DNA of 64,000 nucleotides from Verrucomicrobiota bacterium (GCA_038744685.1 JBCDMB010000005.1:62001-126000); one strand, 5' to 3'. Shown: positions 25,098-34,949, counted from the first letter of the stretch. A program made the numbers and translations. The notes: a model not told the origin generated them from the letters alone.

Positions 25098-25700
25098 TTA
25101 GTCGTTGAGCGTTTCTTTGCTGGAGGGGATGGCTCCACCTCTTCGAGGATCGATCTGTGTTGCCTCATCTAGCGAGCGGGCGGTCCCTTTGAAGGCAGCC
25201 TCGGCAAGGTGGTGCGGCTCGACGCCACATTCGCGACGAATGTGAAGGTTGATTCGAGCTTGATTTACAAACCCCTGAAAAAACTCACGAAACAGACCTA
25301 CGTTAAAGTCTTTCACAAATCCCGGAGAGGCTGGCAAATCGTATTCCAACCAAGGACGATTACTCACGTCTACCGCCACGCGGACGAGCGTTTCGTCCAT
25401 CGGAAGAAAGAAGGATCCGTAGCGCTTAATCCCTGCCTTGTCGCCTACGGCTTCTCTGAAGCAATCCCCCATTACGATACCGAGGTCTTCGACCAGGTGG
25501 TGGTAGTCGACTTCGACGTCTCCGTCCGCTTTTACCTCCAGATCAAACAGGCCATGCACGGCAAACAATGTGAGCATGTGGTCGAAAAAGGGCACTCCTG
25601 TCTCAATCTTTGACTGGGCGGTTCCGTCCAGATTCCACTCTACGGAAATCCGGGTTTCCGCGGTCTCGCGTGTCTTCGCGCCTATTCTTTTTTCAGCCAT
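25098..25700 (-). CDS. hisB: Imidazoleglycerol-phosphate dehydratase
   Basis: 200 residues from ATG 25700 (MAEKRIG...), which overlaps the hisC 3' end by 19 bp. It dehydrates imidazole-glycerol phosphate to imidazole-acetol phosphate in histidine synthesis. The manganese-binding His motifs are present: [24 protein letters not shown] and, near the end, [36 protein letters not shown] is also conserved. It is a single-function enzyme with no phosphatase domain. It is the last gene of the hisD-hisC-hisB run. Confidence 0.95.
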   Translation of the reverse strand: MAEKRIGAKTRETAETRISVEWNLDGTAQSKIETGVPFFDHMLTLFAVHGLFDLEVKADGDVEVDYHHLVEDLGIVMGDCFREAVGDKAGIKRYGSFFLPMDETLVRVAVDVSNRPWLEYDLPASPGFVKDFNVGLFREFFQGFVNQARINLHIRRECGVEPHHLAEAAFKGTARSLDEATQIDPRRGGAIPSSKETLND

Positions 25701-26776
25701 TCCGATATCGTCTCCCAAAGGGTCAGCATCTGATCCTCGTCGCCGATACTGATTCGGAGAAAATCACGAGTCAAGGCGTGGCTATCAAAGTAGCGGACAA
25801 GGATCTTCCTCGATTTAAGAAACTCAAAAAGTGAGACGGCCACCTCCGGTCCGTAGTCACCATGAGCGGTTTGTGGCCTCGCGAAGAGAAAGTTGGCTTG
25901 GGACGGATAGACCTCCCAGCCAATGCCTTCCATCTCATTCCGGTAGAAGTCGCGAATGTAGGTGATCTTGCCGATAGTGGCATCAAAATAACCCCAGTCT
26001 TTCAAGGCTGCGCAGCCGGCGGCTTGAGCCACGCGGTCCAAATTGTAGGAATCCCGAACGCGGTCGAGAAGGCTGACGATCTCGGAAGAGGCGACGGCAT
26101 AACCGACCCGCAGCCCAGCAAGACCGAACGATTTGGAGAAAGATCGGGTGATGACCAGGTTCGGGTGGCGATCGAGGATTTCAACGGTCGTGTCGCTCGC
26201 GAAATCTCCGTATGCCTCGTCAACTACGAGAATCCCATCTATAGTTTCAGCCAGCTGCTCGATTACTGAGAGGGGAAAAGCGACTCCTGACGGTGCGTGT
26301 GGACAGGTCAGAAAGAACAGATTGGGATTTGCGGCAACGATCTCTTTTACGGGGAGCCTAAAAGGATCAGTGAACGGAACCGAGATCCACCTCGATCCAT
26401 TGATTGCTGCAAGAATCGGATAAAGGGAATAACTCGGCTCCATCGCGCCCGCGGATTTGGAATCGTCGCTGAAAACACGAATCAAGAGATTAAGAATGTC
26501 GTCGGATCCGTTTCCACAGATCACTTGAGCGGGTTCAATTTTCCAAAAAGACGCAACGGCATCTCTCAGCGGCTGAGAGGTAGGATTTGGGTAGAGGGTC
26601 ACCTTCTCCATTTCAGCTCGTGCGGCTTCCAGAACAAGCGGACTTGGAGGGAAGGGGCTTTCGTTGGTATTGAGCTTGATCCACCCGTCTTCGTTGATTT
26701 GCGCTCCCGGAACATAGGGGTCCACAGCCAACACCTTTGGTGTGACGTAGGATGAAACATTGGTGCGAATTTCCAT
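25682..26776 (-). CDS. hisC: Histidinol-phosphate aminotransferase
   Basis: 364-residue class I/II PLP enzyme. It has an N-terminal [12 protein letters not shown], the cofactor region [11 protein letters not shown], the aspartate in [10 protein letters not shown], and the Schiff-base Lys in [20 protein letters not shown]. It converts imidazole-acetol phosphate plus glutamate to histidinol phosphate. Upstream hisD ends 58 bp away, and downstream hisB overlaps its end. Confidence 0.95.
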   Translation of the reverse strand: MEIRTNVSSYVTPKVLAVDPYVPGAQINEDGWIKLNTNESPFPPSPLVLEAARAEMEKVTLYPNPTSQPLRDAVASFWKIEPAQVICGNGSDDILNLLIRVFSDDSKSAGAMEPSYSLYPILAAINGSRWISVPFTDPFRLPVKEIVAANPNLFFLTCPHAPSGVAFPLSVIEQLAETIDGILVVDEAYGDFASDTTVEILDRHPNLVITRSFSKSFGLAGLRVGYAVASSEIVSLLDRVRDSYNLDRVAQAAGCAALKDWGYFDATIGKITYIRDFYRNEMEGIGWEVYPSQANFLFARPQTAHGDYGPEVAVSLFEFLKSRKILVRYFDSHALTRDFLRISIGDEDQMLTLWETISEWLKKE

Positions 26777-26833
26777 GTTAGCGGGGAGATTCGAAACCCT
26801 CTCTTACGATCGATCCGGTGGAAATCATGAATT

Positions 26834-28132
26834 TCACTTTTCGAGCCGCTTTTTCAGCGAATCTCCGTGAATGGGCAAGGACTCCATTTCCGCAAATGCC
26901 TCGACGGTTTCGATGGCGATGCGGTTCGCCTGCTGATTCGACCTCACCAGACTGGACCGTCTCATGAAATCGATCGCCTGTAAGCCTCCTGAAAACCGTC
27001 CCGTTCCGTCGGTAGGAAGGGTATGGCTCGGACCCGCGACGAAATCCCCGAGTACTGTTGGAGTCTCATATCCCTGAAGGATCGCACCGGCAGTAGTGAT
27101 TCTCCGTGTCAATTCTGCGATCCGGTTCGGGGCGACTTGTAGCTCAAGGTGCTCGGGCGCGATCGCATTTGCGAATGCTACGGTGGCTTCGACGGTGGGG
27201 CAGATGCCGATCAAAAACCGGTTTTTCAAAATGGATGGAATTTCGGAGTCGGCGGAAAGGCGGCTGACCTGTTTTTTCAGTGCGACTTCAATCCGTTTCC
27301 ATACCTTTTGGCTGGGGACTGCCAGATAGAGTTTCTCTTTGCCTGTGCCGTGTTCTGCCTGCGATAGGAGGTCGCTCGCGACCCAGTCGGTGGTAGCACC
27401 CTCGTCAGCAACCACCATGACCTCGCTGGGCCCTGGAAGTAAGTCTACCCCGACCGATCCGAAAACCTGTCGTTTCGCTTCCATGACAAATGCGTTCCCG
27501 GGTCCGGCGATCAAGTCGACTGCCGGAACGGTTTGAGTGCCGTAAGCCATAGCACCAATGGCCTGGGCTCCACCTATGCGGTAGACCTCTTTGAGGCCCA
27601 GAGCGTGAAAGGCGGCTAGAAGTCCGTCGGAAACGGTGCCTTCTCCGTCGGGAGGGGTACAAAGAGCAATCTCTGCGACTCCAGCTACCTGTGCCGGAAC
27701 GACTGTCATGAGAACGGTGGAGACAAGAGGCACTTGGCCTCCCGGCACGTAAAGACCTACGCGTCCAAGCGGATAAAAACGCTCTCCTACAGTCATTCCC
27801 ATTTCGTTCTTTCCCGTCCATCCCACGGGCAGGCATTTCTTGTGGTAATGACGAATCGATCGGATCGAGCTCTTTATTGCTCTCCGATCTTTGGGAGAGA
27901 CTCTGCTCCAACCCAGCTCCATCTCAGAAGCGGTGATTCGCAATCGACGCCGCGGTAGGTCGATGCCATCAAACTTCTGAGTCAGTTCCCTGAGTGCGCG
28001 GTCTCCATTGTTGCGCACGGCTTCGAGAATTGGACGCACAGCATTGCTTGTCTCCGTGGAAAACGAGACCGATTTCTGAAACCTTTGGACCGTTGAGACG
28101 ACGTTCGCTTCGGTTATGGAGAGAACCTTCAT
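26834..28132 (-). CDS. hisD: Histidinol dehydrogenase
   Basis: 432 residues with the family signature: YVPGGQVPLVSTVLMTVVPAQVAGV, IGGAQAIGAMAYGTQTVPAVDLIAGPGNAFV, DLLPGPSEVMVVAD and LSQAEHG, in which Gln and His bind zinc. Near the end are PSHTLPTDGTGRFSGGLQAIDFMR. It oxidises histidinol to histidine in two NAD-dependent steps. It is first in the minus-strand his run. The hairpin at 28154 separates it from the LolA-like gene upstream. Confidence 0.96.
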   Translation of the reverse strand: MKVLSITEANVVSTVQRFQKSVSFSTETSNAVRPILEAVRNNGDRALRELTQKFDGIDLPRRRLRITASEMELGWSRVSPKDRRAIKSSIRSIRHYHKKCLPVGWTGKNEMGMTVGERFYPLGRVGLYVPGGQVPLVSTVLMTVVPAQVAGVAEIALCTPPDGEGTVSDGLLAAFHALGLKEVYRIGGAQAIGAMAYGTQTVPAVDLIAGPGNAFVMEAKRQVFGSVGVDLLPGPSEVMVVADEGATTDWVASDLLSQAEHGTGKEKLYLAVPSQKVWKRIEVALKKQVSRLSADSEIPSILKNRFLIGICPTVEATVAFANAIAPEHLELQVAPNRIAELTRRITTAGAILQGYETPTVLGDFVAGPSHTLPTDGTGRFSGGLQAIDFMRRSSLVRSNQQANRIAIETVEAFAEMESLPIHGDSLKKRLEK

Positions 28133-28153
28133 TCTAGTTGGGAGAAGCGTCTG

Positions 28154-28175
28154 CCCGGGTTTGTGTCAAACCGGG
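28154..28175 (-). terminator. Hairpin between LolA-like gene and hisD
   Basis: CCCGGGTTTG and CAAACCGGG flank TGT with one bulged base, in the 67-bp gap between two minus-strand genes. It could end the LolA-like transcript or sit in the hisD leader. There is no T-run, so the role is uncertain. No His-rich leader peptide was found. Confidence 0.4.
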
Positions 28176-28199
28176 TTTGTCATTGGTAGGAACGCCCAA

Positions 28200-28904
28200 T
28201 CACTCAGGTGATGCAAAAGTGTCTTCGGGTAGATCCGGATTCACTTCAATCTCCGAGAAAGTAATCGTGTGAACCAAATCGTCGCCCTCGTAGGAAAGGA
28301 CTTTCTCAGCAAATCGGATTCCATCCACCACGGTTTCGCCTTCTTCTGTATTCACAGATCCGTTATCGGTTAAAGTCCCAATCAATTCGCCCGTTTCGGG
28401 ATCAAAGTAACGAAAAAACTGGATACCTCCGGGATGAACATACCGCACTTCGTCGGCAGTTTGCCCGCGAAAGCTGCTTTCGCCCAAGTATTTCGCCCGC
28501 ACTTGAGCTGAAGTTGGAAACTCAAAAAAGTATAGATTCTCGGCAGCATTTGCTTTGAAGCGTCTGACTTGATCGAGAGGGAGCGGAAGAACCGCTTTGC
28601 GCCCTGTTCCGAGATCCTCCTGAACCATAAAACCCTCTAGGGCATTCACGACCATGGTAATCCTCCCCTGGTCCTGAGTGATCTCGAGGAGCTGGCTCGC
28701 CGGCTTTTCCAAGACAAGCCGAACCTGCCTTTCAGTCGAACCACCTTCGGGAGTCAAAGTGCCCTGATAAAGAAGTGAATCTACCGACTCCAGCGTCTCG
28801 TTCGGACCGACGTAGGACCTTGCCTTTTCAATGACTTCTTCGAGCGATTTGGCAGACAGTGAGAAAAAGGATAGAAGCGTGAAGAGGAAAATGGTGCGGG
28901 TCAT
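28200..28904 (-). CDS. LolA/LolB-like outer-membrane lipoprotein-sorting-type protein
   Basis: 234 residues with a signal peptide (RTIFLFTLLSFFSLSAKS). The body shows the LolA-superfamily half-barrel pattern: SVDSLLYQGTLTPEGGSTERQVRLVLEKP, ITMVVNALEGFMVQEDLGTGR, and later SFRGQTADEVRYVHPGG and RYFDPETGELIGT. LolA-like proteins carry lipids or lipoproteins across the periplasm. Many diverged homologues, like this one, have unknown cargo, and the classical LolA neighbours are absent. It ends 67 bp before hisD. Confidence 0.7.
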   Translation of the reverse strand: MTRTIFLFTLLSFFSLSAKSLEEVIEKARSYVGPNETLESVDSLLYQGTLTPEGGSTERQVRLVLEKPASQLLEITQDQGRITMVVNALEGFMVQEDLGTGRKAVLPLPLDQVRRFKANAAENLYFFEFPTSAQVRAKYLGESSFRGQTADEVRYVHPGGIQFFRYFDPETGELIGTLTDNGSVNTEEGETVVDGIRFAEKVLSYEGDDLVHTITFSEIEVNPDLPEDTFASPE

Positions 28905-28979
28905 AGGGAGCGATCATCGGCTGAAAGAAGGAAAACTCAACCTGCAAATCGGATTTCACGGGCCTTGGGGAGGTCTCCT

Positions 28980-30092
28980 TCAGTCCGCGAGAAGAGCTTC
29001 CCGATTGAGCTTTTGCAAAGACTTTGGCAAAAAGATGCCGTCTTTCCTCACCAACTTGTCATCAAACCAGATCTCACCGCCTCCGAAATCCTTTCTCTGG
29101 ATGGAAACCATATCCCAGTGAACTTGAGAACGATTTCCATTGTCGGCCTCCTCGTAGGCTTGACCCGGAGTAAAGTGGAAAGAGCCGTCGATCTTTTCGT
29201 CAAAAAGAATGTCACCCATCGGCTGCCGGATGTGAGGATTAAAACCAATCGCGAACTCGCCAATGAAGCGCCCTCCTGGATCAGAATCCAGGATCTGATT
29301 GAGTCTCTTTGAGTCACTGGAGGTAGCTTCAACGATTTTACCCTTCTCGAAGGTGAGCCGGATTTTGTCGAATGACACGCCTTGATAGACGGTAGGGGCA
29401 TTGTGGGTGATGGTTCCTTCGACAGAGTCTAGCACGGGCGCCGTAAACACCTCGCCATCCGGGATATTGTACTGTCCGCCGCAGGGAATCGCGGTCATGT
29501 CCTTAATGGAAAAACGGAGGTCTGTTCCGGGCCCTTTAATGTGGACCTTGTCTGTCTTTTCCATGGCTTTCTTGAGAGCCGCCATACCGGGCTTCATTTT
29601 TGCGTAATTGAGAGTGCAAACGCGGAAGTAGAAATCTTCAAACGCTTCGGTGCTCATCGAGGCTTGTTGAGCCATTGCAGGATTTGGCCAGCGCAAGATG
29701 CACCACTTCGTTCTTTTGACTCTGTAGTCCAGCGTGGGTTTCATCTTCTTCGAACACATCTGGATCTTCTTTGCCGGGATGTCGCTCGTCTCGAAAATAT
29801 TGTCTGAACCACGAAGCGCTATGTAGGCGTGGATCTTTTTCATGCGGAAAAGTTCCCATGAATTTTCTGTAGCGTATTGCATCTCCGTTGCTCCCTTGAT
29901 CAGCTCACGGGACACTCTTTCGTTTCTCCACGATACGTGAGGAACGGCCTTTTTCCTCCGCGCTTCTCGAATCAGGGCAATGACCATTTCCTCGGGGATT
30001 CCGCCTGCGTCTATGAGAACGTGCTCGTCTTTTTTCAGGTCAACGGAAAACCCGACTAAACCGCGGGCCAGTAATTCGTAGCGAGGATCCAT
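28980..30092 (-). CDS. M29-family aminopeptidase
   Basis: 370 residues. The C-terminal part carries the metal-ligand pattern of thermophilic-type M29 peptidases (AmpS/AmpT): [30 protein letters not shown], and [11 protein letters not shown], with Glu, Glu, His and His-x-Asp. The N-terminal domain begins [25 protein letters not shown], typical of the family. It releases N-terminal residues in the cytoplasm; there is no signal peptide. It lies between a Nudix gene and the LolA-like gene on the minus strand. Confidence 0.92.
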   Translation of the reverse strand: MDPRYELLARGLVGFSVDLKKDEHVLIDAGGIPEEMVIALIREARRKKAVPHVSWRNERVSRELIKGATEMQYATENSWELFRMKKIHAYIALRGSDNIFETSDIPAKKIQMCSKKMKPTLDYRVKRTKWCILRWPNPAMAQQASMSTEAFEDFYFRVCTLNYAKMKPGMAALKKAMEKTDKVHIKGPGTDLRFSIKDMTAIPCGGQYNIPDGEVFTAPVLDSVEGTITHNAPTVYQGVSFDKIRLTFEKGKIVEATSSDSKRLNQILDSDPGGRFIGEFAIGFNPHIRQPMGDILFDEKIDGSFHFTPGQAYEEADNGNRSQVHWDMVSIQRKDFGGGEIWFDDKLVRKDGIFLPKSLQKLNREALLAD

Positions 30093-30202
30093 AGGTCGAG
30101 CGTGAAGATTCGGGGAGGCCGGGCAAGTAAAAGCGGATGCGAAGCCCTTCGGCCGAACACTTTGAGGAATGCGGTCAGCTCAGACGGCCGCGCACCGCAA
30201 AC

Positions 30203-30730
30203 TCAAGATGGGTTGGTCTGCTTCCAGATTTTCCACAAATACCGAAAGGAGTCTGAAAAGTCATCCGGCTTGTCAGTGAGCCATCTCTCAATATCTGCAG
30301 GGGTTTTCCAACAGCCGTCTGAAATCTCGCCGGGGTCAGGTTCTATGGTTCCTTCGAAATCGAAGACCGCATACAAGCGGACGAACTCGTTTCCGGTTTC
30401 CGGGACCGCCTTTACCGCGCATTTTTCCTCAAGGTGAATGGTATCGGCGGGAATTCCCAGCTCTTCTCTGATCTCGCGTGAGGCTGCTTCCTCATAATCT
30501 TCTCCGGAATCGACATGGCCGGAACAGGAGCTGACCCATCGATTGGGGGCAGTGTCTTTGGAAGCGGAGCGTTTTTGGAGAAAAAGGGAACCGTCTGGCC
30601 GAAAAACGAATAGGTGGACGGCACGATGGAGTAGTCGCTTGCGATGAACTTCAGAACGAGTTTCCCGCCCGATGACCCGGTCTTCCTCGTCAACGACGTC
30701 GAACCATTCTGCGTCAGCAGATGAGGTCAT
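30203..30730 (-). CDS. Nudix hydrolase (IPP isomerase/YfcD-like)
   Basis: 175 residues from ATG 30730 (MTSSADAEWF); this overlaps the folE2 end by 17 bp, and an upstream start would overlap more. The Nudix box is complete: GHVDSGEDYEEAASREIREELGI. The preceding EWFDVVDEEDRVIGRETRSEVHRKRLLHRAVHLFVF is typical of the YfcD/isopentenyl-diphosphate isomerase-like branch. It probably hydrolyses a nucleoside diphosphate derivative. Coupling to folE2 raises the option of a role in the pterin pathway (dihydroneopterin triphosphate removal), but that is only inference from position. Confidence 0.9.
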   Translation of the reverse strand: MTSSADAEWFDVVDEEDRVIGRETRSEVHRKRLLHRAVHLFVFRPDGSLFLQKRSASKDTAPNRWVSSCSGHVDSGEDYEEAASREIREELGIPADTIHLEEKCAVKAVPETGNEFVRLYAVFDFEGTIEPDPGEISDGCWKTPADIERWLTDKPDDFSDSFRYLWKIWKQTNPS

Positions 30731-31679
30731 TGTAGTTTTCGATCGCACCAGATAGTCCGGTTGGTAGGCCCTTGGCAATCGAGGCTACAGCATCGTGAGA
30801 ATGGAGAGATTCGAGGTGCGAGCAGGAAACGGCAAACTTCTCGATTCCCGGATGAGCGTCGATCTGGCTGTAAAGAAGGCGGACAGCATCCTCTACGAAT
30901 TTCTGGTAGGCACCGTTAAGCTCAGCGAAAGCCTGCTCATCGACCCTTCGCACCATCGACTGGGTTTCGGTGGCAAGCGCGTCTCTGCAAAGTGCGACGA
31001 GGCCTTCTATGGTGACACTTTCATCAGAAATCGGAACTACCTTCACTTGCGCCCGGCTGCGCTGCGAATGAGGGATGGCATAACGTTGACGGGTCTCCTC
31101 AGCGTGATCGGCGAGATCAGAGGAGCACGGGCAGGCAGAGGAATACACGAAGCCGATCTGCATCATCCTGGTATACTCACCACCGGACGACATTCGACCC
31201 TCCAGGACGGTATCATAGTATTGGAAACCGTCCAAGCCACTTCGAAGACTCTTTTGGGCAAGCGGAAGCGAAAATCGAACCTGGAGGCGAGCCGACTCGG
31301 CGTCTAGCTTTTCTCGGTAGTTTTCGAGGACTTTCCGGATAAGACCAAAATTCAGGATCTGATTCCGGTGCTCATAAAAGATTCGTATGATCCTGGACAT
31401 GTTGATGCCTTTCCTGTTGGCATCCAGGCTTACTCCTCCAAAAACGGAAACTTCGAGCTGAATTTCTGTTCCGTCAGCGTTTTGAAACCGCATGGGGAGG
31501 CGGAAATTGGAAGATCCGACCTCCTGAATGGCTACAGGTGTACCCGGAATCTCCGCTGACTTGAGGTTCTGCGTGTCGGGAAGTTCATGGGTGTAGTCTT
31601 CCCCCGGAGCGAAGTCAGCATCAAACTCGCGGGAGAGTCTGGTGCTGTCATCGGTGGGTAAAGGTTGGTTGGAGGCCAT
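30714..31679 (-). CDS. folE2: GTP cyclohydrolase FolE2 (type IB)
   Basis: 321 residues. FolE2 opens GTP to 7,8-dihydroneopterin triphosphate, the entry to folate and queuosine-type pterins, and can work with manganese when zinc is scarce. Motifs: PVAIQEVGSSNFRLPMRF, VSVFGGVSLDANRKGINMSR, FVYSSACPCSS (the metal-binding Cys) and EKFAVSCSHLESLHSHDAVA. The first ~40 residues are family-typical. The gene precedes the Nudix gene with a 17-bp overlap. No zinc-uptake-regulator site was recognised upstream. A MITE-like repeat lies in the gap before it. Confidence 0.95.
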   Translation of the reverse strand: MASNQPLPTDDSTRLSREFDADFAPGEDYTHELPDTQNLKSAEIPGTPVAIQEVGSSNFRLPMRFQNADGTEIQLEVSVFGGVSLDANRKGINMSRIIRIFYEHRNQILNFGLIRKVLENYREKLDAESARLQVRFSLPLAQKSLRSGLDGFQYYDTVLEGRMSSGGEYTRMMQIGFVYSSACPCSSDLADHAEETRQRYAIPHSQRSRAQVKVVPISDESVTIEGLVALCRDALATETQSMVRRVDEQAFAELNGAYQKFVEDAVRLLYSQIDAHPGIEKFAVSCSHLESLHSHDAVASIAKGLPTGLSGAIENYNDLIC

Positions 31680-31759
31680 TTGGTAAATTCTGTAAAACGA
31701 TCCAGTATGACACCGTTTCGTCCCATGACAAACGGGAAAATGGGTCTGTTTAGCGTGGT

Positions 31760-31911
31760 GGGTGGGATTAAATCCACTGGTAAGCTGATTATTTTTTTGG
31801 GAGGGACCACCTCCGCGTGGTCAGCGCGTCGGAGTGGTCGTCCAGCCGAAACGATTTGGACGGGACAGAGCCCGTCCCTCCCCCGAGTACCCCGCATAAA
31901 AAATTACACCC
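31760..31911. repeat. MITE-like element, family B, copy 2
   Basis: Starts GGGTGGGATTAAATCC and ends ATTACACCC. It contains GAGGGACCACCTCCGCGTGG and, further on, GGACGGGACAGAGCCCGTCC. The order and the ends match copy 1 at 8272. It fills most of the 354-bp gap between folE2 and tolB (31680-32033). After it comes a GAACCTCGTGGTCCCTCG-type stretch with several inverted pieces. Confidence 0.75.
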
Positions 31912-32033
31912 GCGTGGTTCTTTCTGCCAGAGAACCTCGTGGTCCCTCGTAACGGGAGCCTCAACCCTCGCGGTTCCCTTTACGGTCCAGCGGCTTTGAC
32001 TCTCTTTTCCGGGAATACTATCGGCGGTGAAAT

Positions 32034-33218
32034 CTACCGCGGCATGACAAAGTTTGCCTGTGCAGCGTTTCCGAACCTCTGCGAATGGAGGGGTTCGATG
32101 TTCTTTGTTTCAGTATCGAGAATGAAAAGCCTCGTCTGACCCCGTTCCCGATTGGTGAAAATGAGATGACGGCCGTCGTTGAGCCAAGCGGGTTCGATGG
32201 CATCTCCCGCCACGGTCGTAACGAATTCGCTTCTTCCGGTGGAGGTGTCGTAGAGTGAGATTTGGAATCCGTCTGTTTCGGCGGCTGTGAATGCGATCAG
32301 TCTTGAGTTTCGTGGATTCCAGACCGGTTCGGAACAATAGCGGCTGATGTTGGTAGGCAGGCGGGAAACGGCTCCGCCGGACGCTGCGATTCCGAAGAGC
32401 TGCGGTTTGCCCAATTGGTCGGACGTAAAAACGATTTTGCTGCCGTCGGGAGACCAAGTTGGGGAGGCCTCGAGACTGCGATTGTTCGTAAGTCTTTTGG
32501 GGTATCTTCCGTCGGATCCTGACACGTAGAGTTCCGCGTTCCCACTTGAGGAAAGTATCATGGCTACCCGACTGCCGTCAGGGCTGTAGACCGCTCCCGT
32601 ATTGGTCCCCTTGAAAGTAGCGAAAGGTTTGGCTCTCCTTGAGGATAGAGTCATCTCGTAAATGTCGGGGAAGCCGGTCGGCGCGTAGGTCGTGTAAAGA
32701 AACCGAGTCCCGTCTGGCGATAATTTTGGTCCAATTGAGTCCCCCTCGCCCTGCGTAAACTGCCTCATTTTCTGAAAAAAAATGTCTCCGACAAAAATCT
32801 CCTTCTTGCCTTGTCGCTCCCCAACCAAGGCGAGTTTTCCCGCGAAAAATCCGGGAATTCCTAGGAGTCGCTCCACAACATCGTCGCATGCCATTGCAGT
32901 GGCCTCCAACTTGTCTTCGGCGGTAACGGTGCCGTTGAAAGTAGTTCTTCCGGTTGTGGCGTTGAAAAGAATCGTATCTGACCCGGAAGTGCGCAGTTGC
33001 AGTGCGACGTCTGCCTCCCCGGAAACGACTCGAAACGCGCCGTGGAGTTGGAATGCCCGCTTGGCAAGAGCTTCGACCATCGGTTCCGTGGCGGTCACGG
33101 AAATCGTCAGCTGCTGCTTTTCTCCCGTTCGCTCGATGGGGTCCAGAGTTGACGCGTTTTGGGCGAGAGAAAGAGGGGCCAGGATCAGGAGGGATATCAG
33201 TAGAAAAAACGCGCGCAT
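32034..33218 (-). CDS. tolB: TolB-like periplasmic beta-propeller protein
   Basis: 394 residues from ATG 33218 (MRAFFLLISLLILAPLSLAQ, a signal peptide). A TTG 12 codons earlier is less likely. The N-terminal domain is followed by six WD40-like/PD40 repeats with the TolB signature: IGPKLSPDGTRFLYTTYA, GAVYSPDGSRVAMILSS, NAELYVSGSDG and ASPTWSPDGSKIVFTSD. TolB links the Tol-Pal complex across the envelope; tolA, tolQ, tolR and pal are not in this window, so it is an isolated copy or a TolB-like receptor. It is divergent from glnII. Confidence 0.85.
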   Translation of the reverse strand: MRAFFLLISLLILAPLSLAQNASTLDPIERTGEKQQLTISVTATEPMVEALAKRAFQLHGAFRVVSGEADVALQLRTSGSDTILFNATTGRTTFNGTVTAEDKLEATAMACDDVVERLLGIPGFFAGKLALVGERQGKKEIFVGDIFFQKMRQFTQGEGDSIGPKLSPDGTRFLYTTYAPTGFPDIYEMTLSSRRAKPFATFKGTNTGAVYSPDGSRVAMILSSSGNAELYVSGSDGRYPKRLTNNRSLEASPTWSPDGSKIVFTSDQLGKPQLFGIAASGGAVSRLPTNISRYCSEPVWNPRNSRLIAFTAAETDGFQISLYDTSTGRSEFVTTVAGDAIEPAWLNDGRHLIFTNRERGQTRLFILDTETKNIEPLHSQRFGNAAQANFVMPR

Positions 33219-33447
33219 GAGAGTGATTTCGCTAGTGAGAGGAACGGAGGTCAACGCTTTTCAACGCCTGTTGCTCGATCGATCGATCTTGGCTCTGTAT
33301 TCTCGGCAGATGGGTCTGTGAAGCGGGCTTGTTTTCTGAACCAATTACGGGAGATTAGATTCTACTAGTGGTTTTCCATACCTTTCAGTTCGTTTGACCA
33401 CCAAAGGTTTGAGAGGAGTCCTCTGGACAACCCCGTTTCTCGAGTTT

Positions 33448-33464
33448 CTGGCATGGAGACTGCT
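33448..33464 (+). promoter_or_regulatory. Sigma-54 promoter of glnII
   Basis: CTGGCATGGAGACTGCT fits the consensus YTGGCACGrNNNTTGCW with two mismatches, and has the required GG-N10-GC spacing. It lies 82 bp before the glutamine synthetase ATG, so transcription would start near 33475. RpoN control is established for nitrogen genes in many bacteria. No NtrC-like dyad was recognised. Confidence 0.6.
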
Positions 33465-33545
33465 GTTTTGGCCAACCTCTAGCCTATCCCGCTCTGGGGT
33501 GGCCGTTTACATCACTCAGCATCTGCACAAAACCAAAGACAGAAT

Positions 33546-34568
33546 ATGGCAAAGATAAAGTTGGAATACATCTGGCTCGACGGGTACACGCCTGTGGCAA
33601 ACCTGCGCGGCAAAACACTAATCAAGGATGGGGAAATGGACTCCTTCTCGTTGGAGGATTGCCCGCAGTGGGGATTCGACGGGAGCTCAACCCAGCAAGC
33701 AGAGGGCAGTAGTTCGGACTGTGTGCTGAAGCCAGTGGCGATCTACCCGGATGCAGCACGCGAAAACGCCTTTATCGTAATGTCGGAGGTGCTCATGCCT
33801 GACGGTTCTCCGCATCCGTCAAACATGCGGGCTACAATTACCGATGAGCCAGGCCTCTGGGTCGGACTTGAGCAGGAGTATTTCCTCTTCAAAGACGGAC
33901 GTCCTCTGGGATGGCCGAAGGATGGATATCCTGACCCTCAGGGCGAATACTACACCGGAGTCGGATACAGTGCCGTAGGAGATATCGCCCGGGAAATTGT
34001 GGAACAGCACCTCGACCTTTGTATCGCAGCGGGAGTCAACCATGAGGGAATCAACGCCGAAGTGGCGAAGGGCCAATGGGAATTCCAGATTTTTGGAAAA
34101 GGCTCCTACAAAGCCTGCGACCAGGTGCATGTTGCTCGCTACTTGCTTGAGCGACTCTGCGAGGAGTATGGTGTAGACGTTGAGTACCACTGTAAACCGT
34201 TTACAGGCGACTGGAACGGCTCCGGTATGCACTGTAACTTCTCGACCGACTACATGCGGGAAACCGGGGGTAAGGAGTACTTCGAGAAACTCATGGACGC
34301 ATTCGAGAAGTACAAGGACGAGCATATCGCTGCCTATGGCCCGGACAACCACATGCGCCTCACCGGGCTTCACGAAACACAGTCGATTGACAAGTTTAGC
34401 TGGGGTGTTGCTGACCGCGGTGCGTCAATCCGTGTCCCTCATAGTTTCATGAAAAACAACTACAAGGGCTACCTGGAAGATCGCCGTCCTAATTCCCAGG
34501 GCGATCCATATGCGATTGTCGGGCGAGTCCAGCAGACAGTTGCCGAGGTCGAAGCCGATTATAAGTAA
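33546..34568 (+). CDS. glnII: Glutamine synthetase type II (eukaryote-like)
   Basis: 340 residues, the length of the compact GSII enzyme rather than the ~470 of GSI. It makes glutamine from glutamate, ammonia and ATP. Motifs: KLEYIWLDGYTPVANLRGKT, CPQWGFDGSSTQQAEG, WVGLEQEYFLF, NHEGINAEVAKGQWEFQIFG, GSGMHCNFST and GVADRGASIRVP, with the metal-binding Glu and the catalytic acid residues intact. A sigma-54 promoter lies upstream and an intrinsic terminator follows, so it is a monocistronic nitrogen-regulated unit. GSII is found in eukaryotes, rhizobia, actinomycetes and several Verrucomicrobia/Planctomycetes lineages. Confidence 0.95.
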   Translation: MAKIKLEYIWLDGYTPVANLRGKTLIKDGEMDSFSLEDCPQWGFDGSSTQQAEGSSSDCVLKPVAIYPDAARENAFIVMSEVLMPDGSPHPSNMRATITDEPGLWVGLEQEYFLFKDGRPLGWPKDGYPDPQGEYYTGVGYSAVGDIAREIVEQHLDLCIAAGVNHEGINAEVAKGQWEFQIFGKGSYKACDQVHVARYLLERLCEEYGVDVEYHCKPFTGDWNGSGMHCNFSTDYMRETGGKEYFEKLMDAFEKYKDEHIAAYGPDNHMRLTGLHETQSIDKFSWGVADRGASIRVPHSFMKNNYKGYLEDRRPNSQGDPYAIVGRVQQTVAEVEADYK

Positions 34569-34594
34569 GTCTCGTCTTTAAAACTACATTTTCA

Positions 34595-34627
34595 GCCGCT
34601 TTCGGAATCCCCGAAAGCGGCTTTTTT
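34595..34627 (+). terminator. Intrinsic terminator of glnII
   Basis: Perfect 11-bp stem GCCGCTTTCGG / CCGAAAGCGGC around a five-base loop, then six T. It lies 27 bp after the stop codon. Confidence 0.92.
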
Positions 34628-34830
34628 GTGGGATGAGATTTTTGACCTTCGGCACTTTGTGCCGAGGCCTTGGCGAATGAGGAAGCTCGAAGAGCGAAGT
34701 AGGTTTACGCCTCGATAATGTGCGAACCATGCGTTTTCGTGCGGGCAAAAACTCGGTGTGGTGCCCGGAAACAGTAAACAGAGGGATGCATCAAGCCAGC
34801 CTGATGGAGAGCAAGGATCTTTGGGACAAA

Positions 34831-34924
34831 AGGTAGGGCGTAGTCTTTGACAAGCCGCGAAGTTTGGAAAAAACACGCAGATTTAGATTCGACATGTCGG
34901 CTTGCGGAACGCTGCGCCCTACCT
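34831..34924. repeat. Family A palindrome, diverged copy
   Basis: Left arm AGGTAGGGCGTAGTC and right arm GCTGCGCCCTACCT face each other over about 94 bp. Each arm also carries a CAAGCCG / CGGCTTG pair. It matches the copy at 8118 in order and spacing, but arms have drifted. It fills the 380-bp gap between glnII and the AI-2E-type exporter together with the terminator. Confidence 0.7.
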
Positions 34925-34949
34925 TTGTAAAAGGAACGAGTTTCCCTTT

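Noticed and set aside
31532-31897. Minus-strand frame of 121 codons
   Set aside because: Same repeat-derived peptide (RADHAEVVPP) as at 8060-8440; it overlaps the folE2 start and the MITE-like element.
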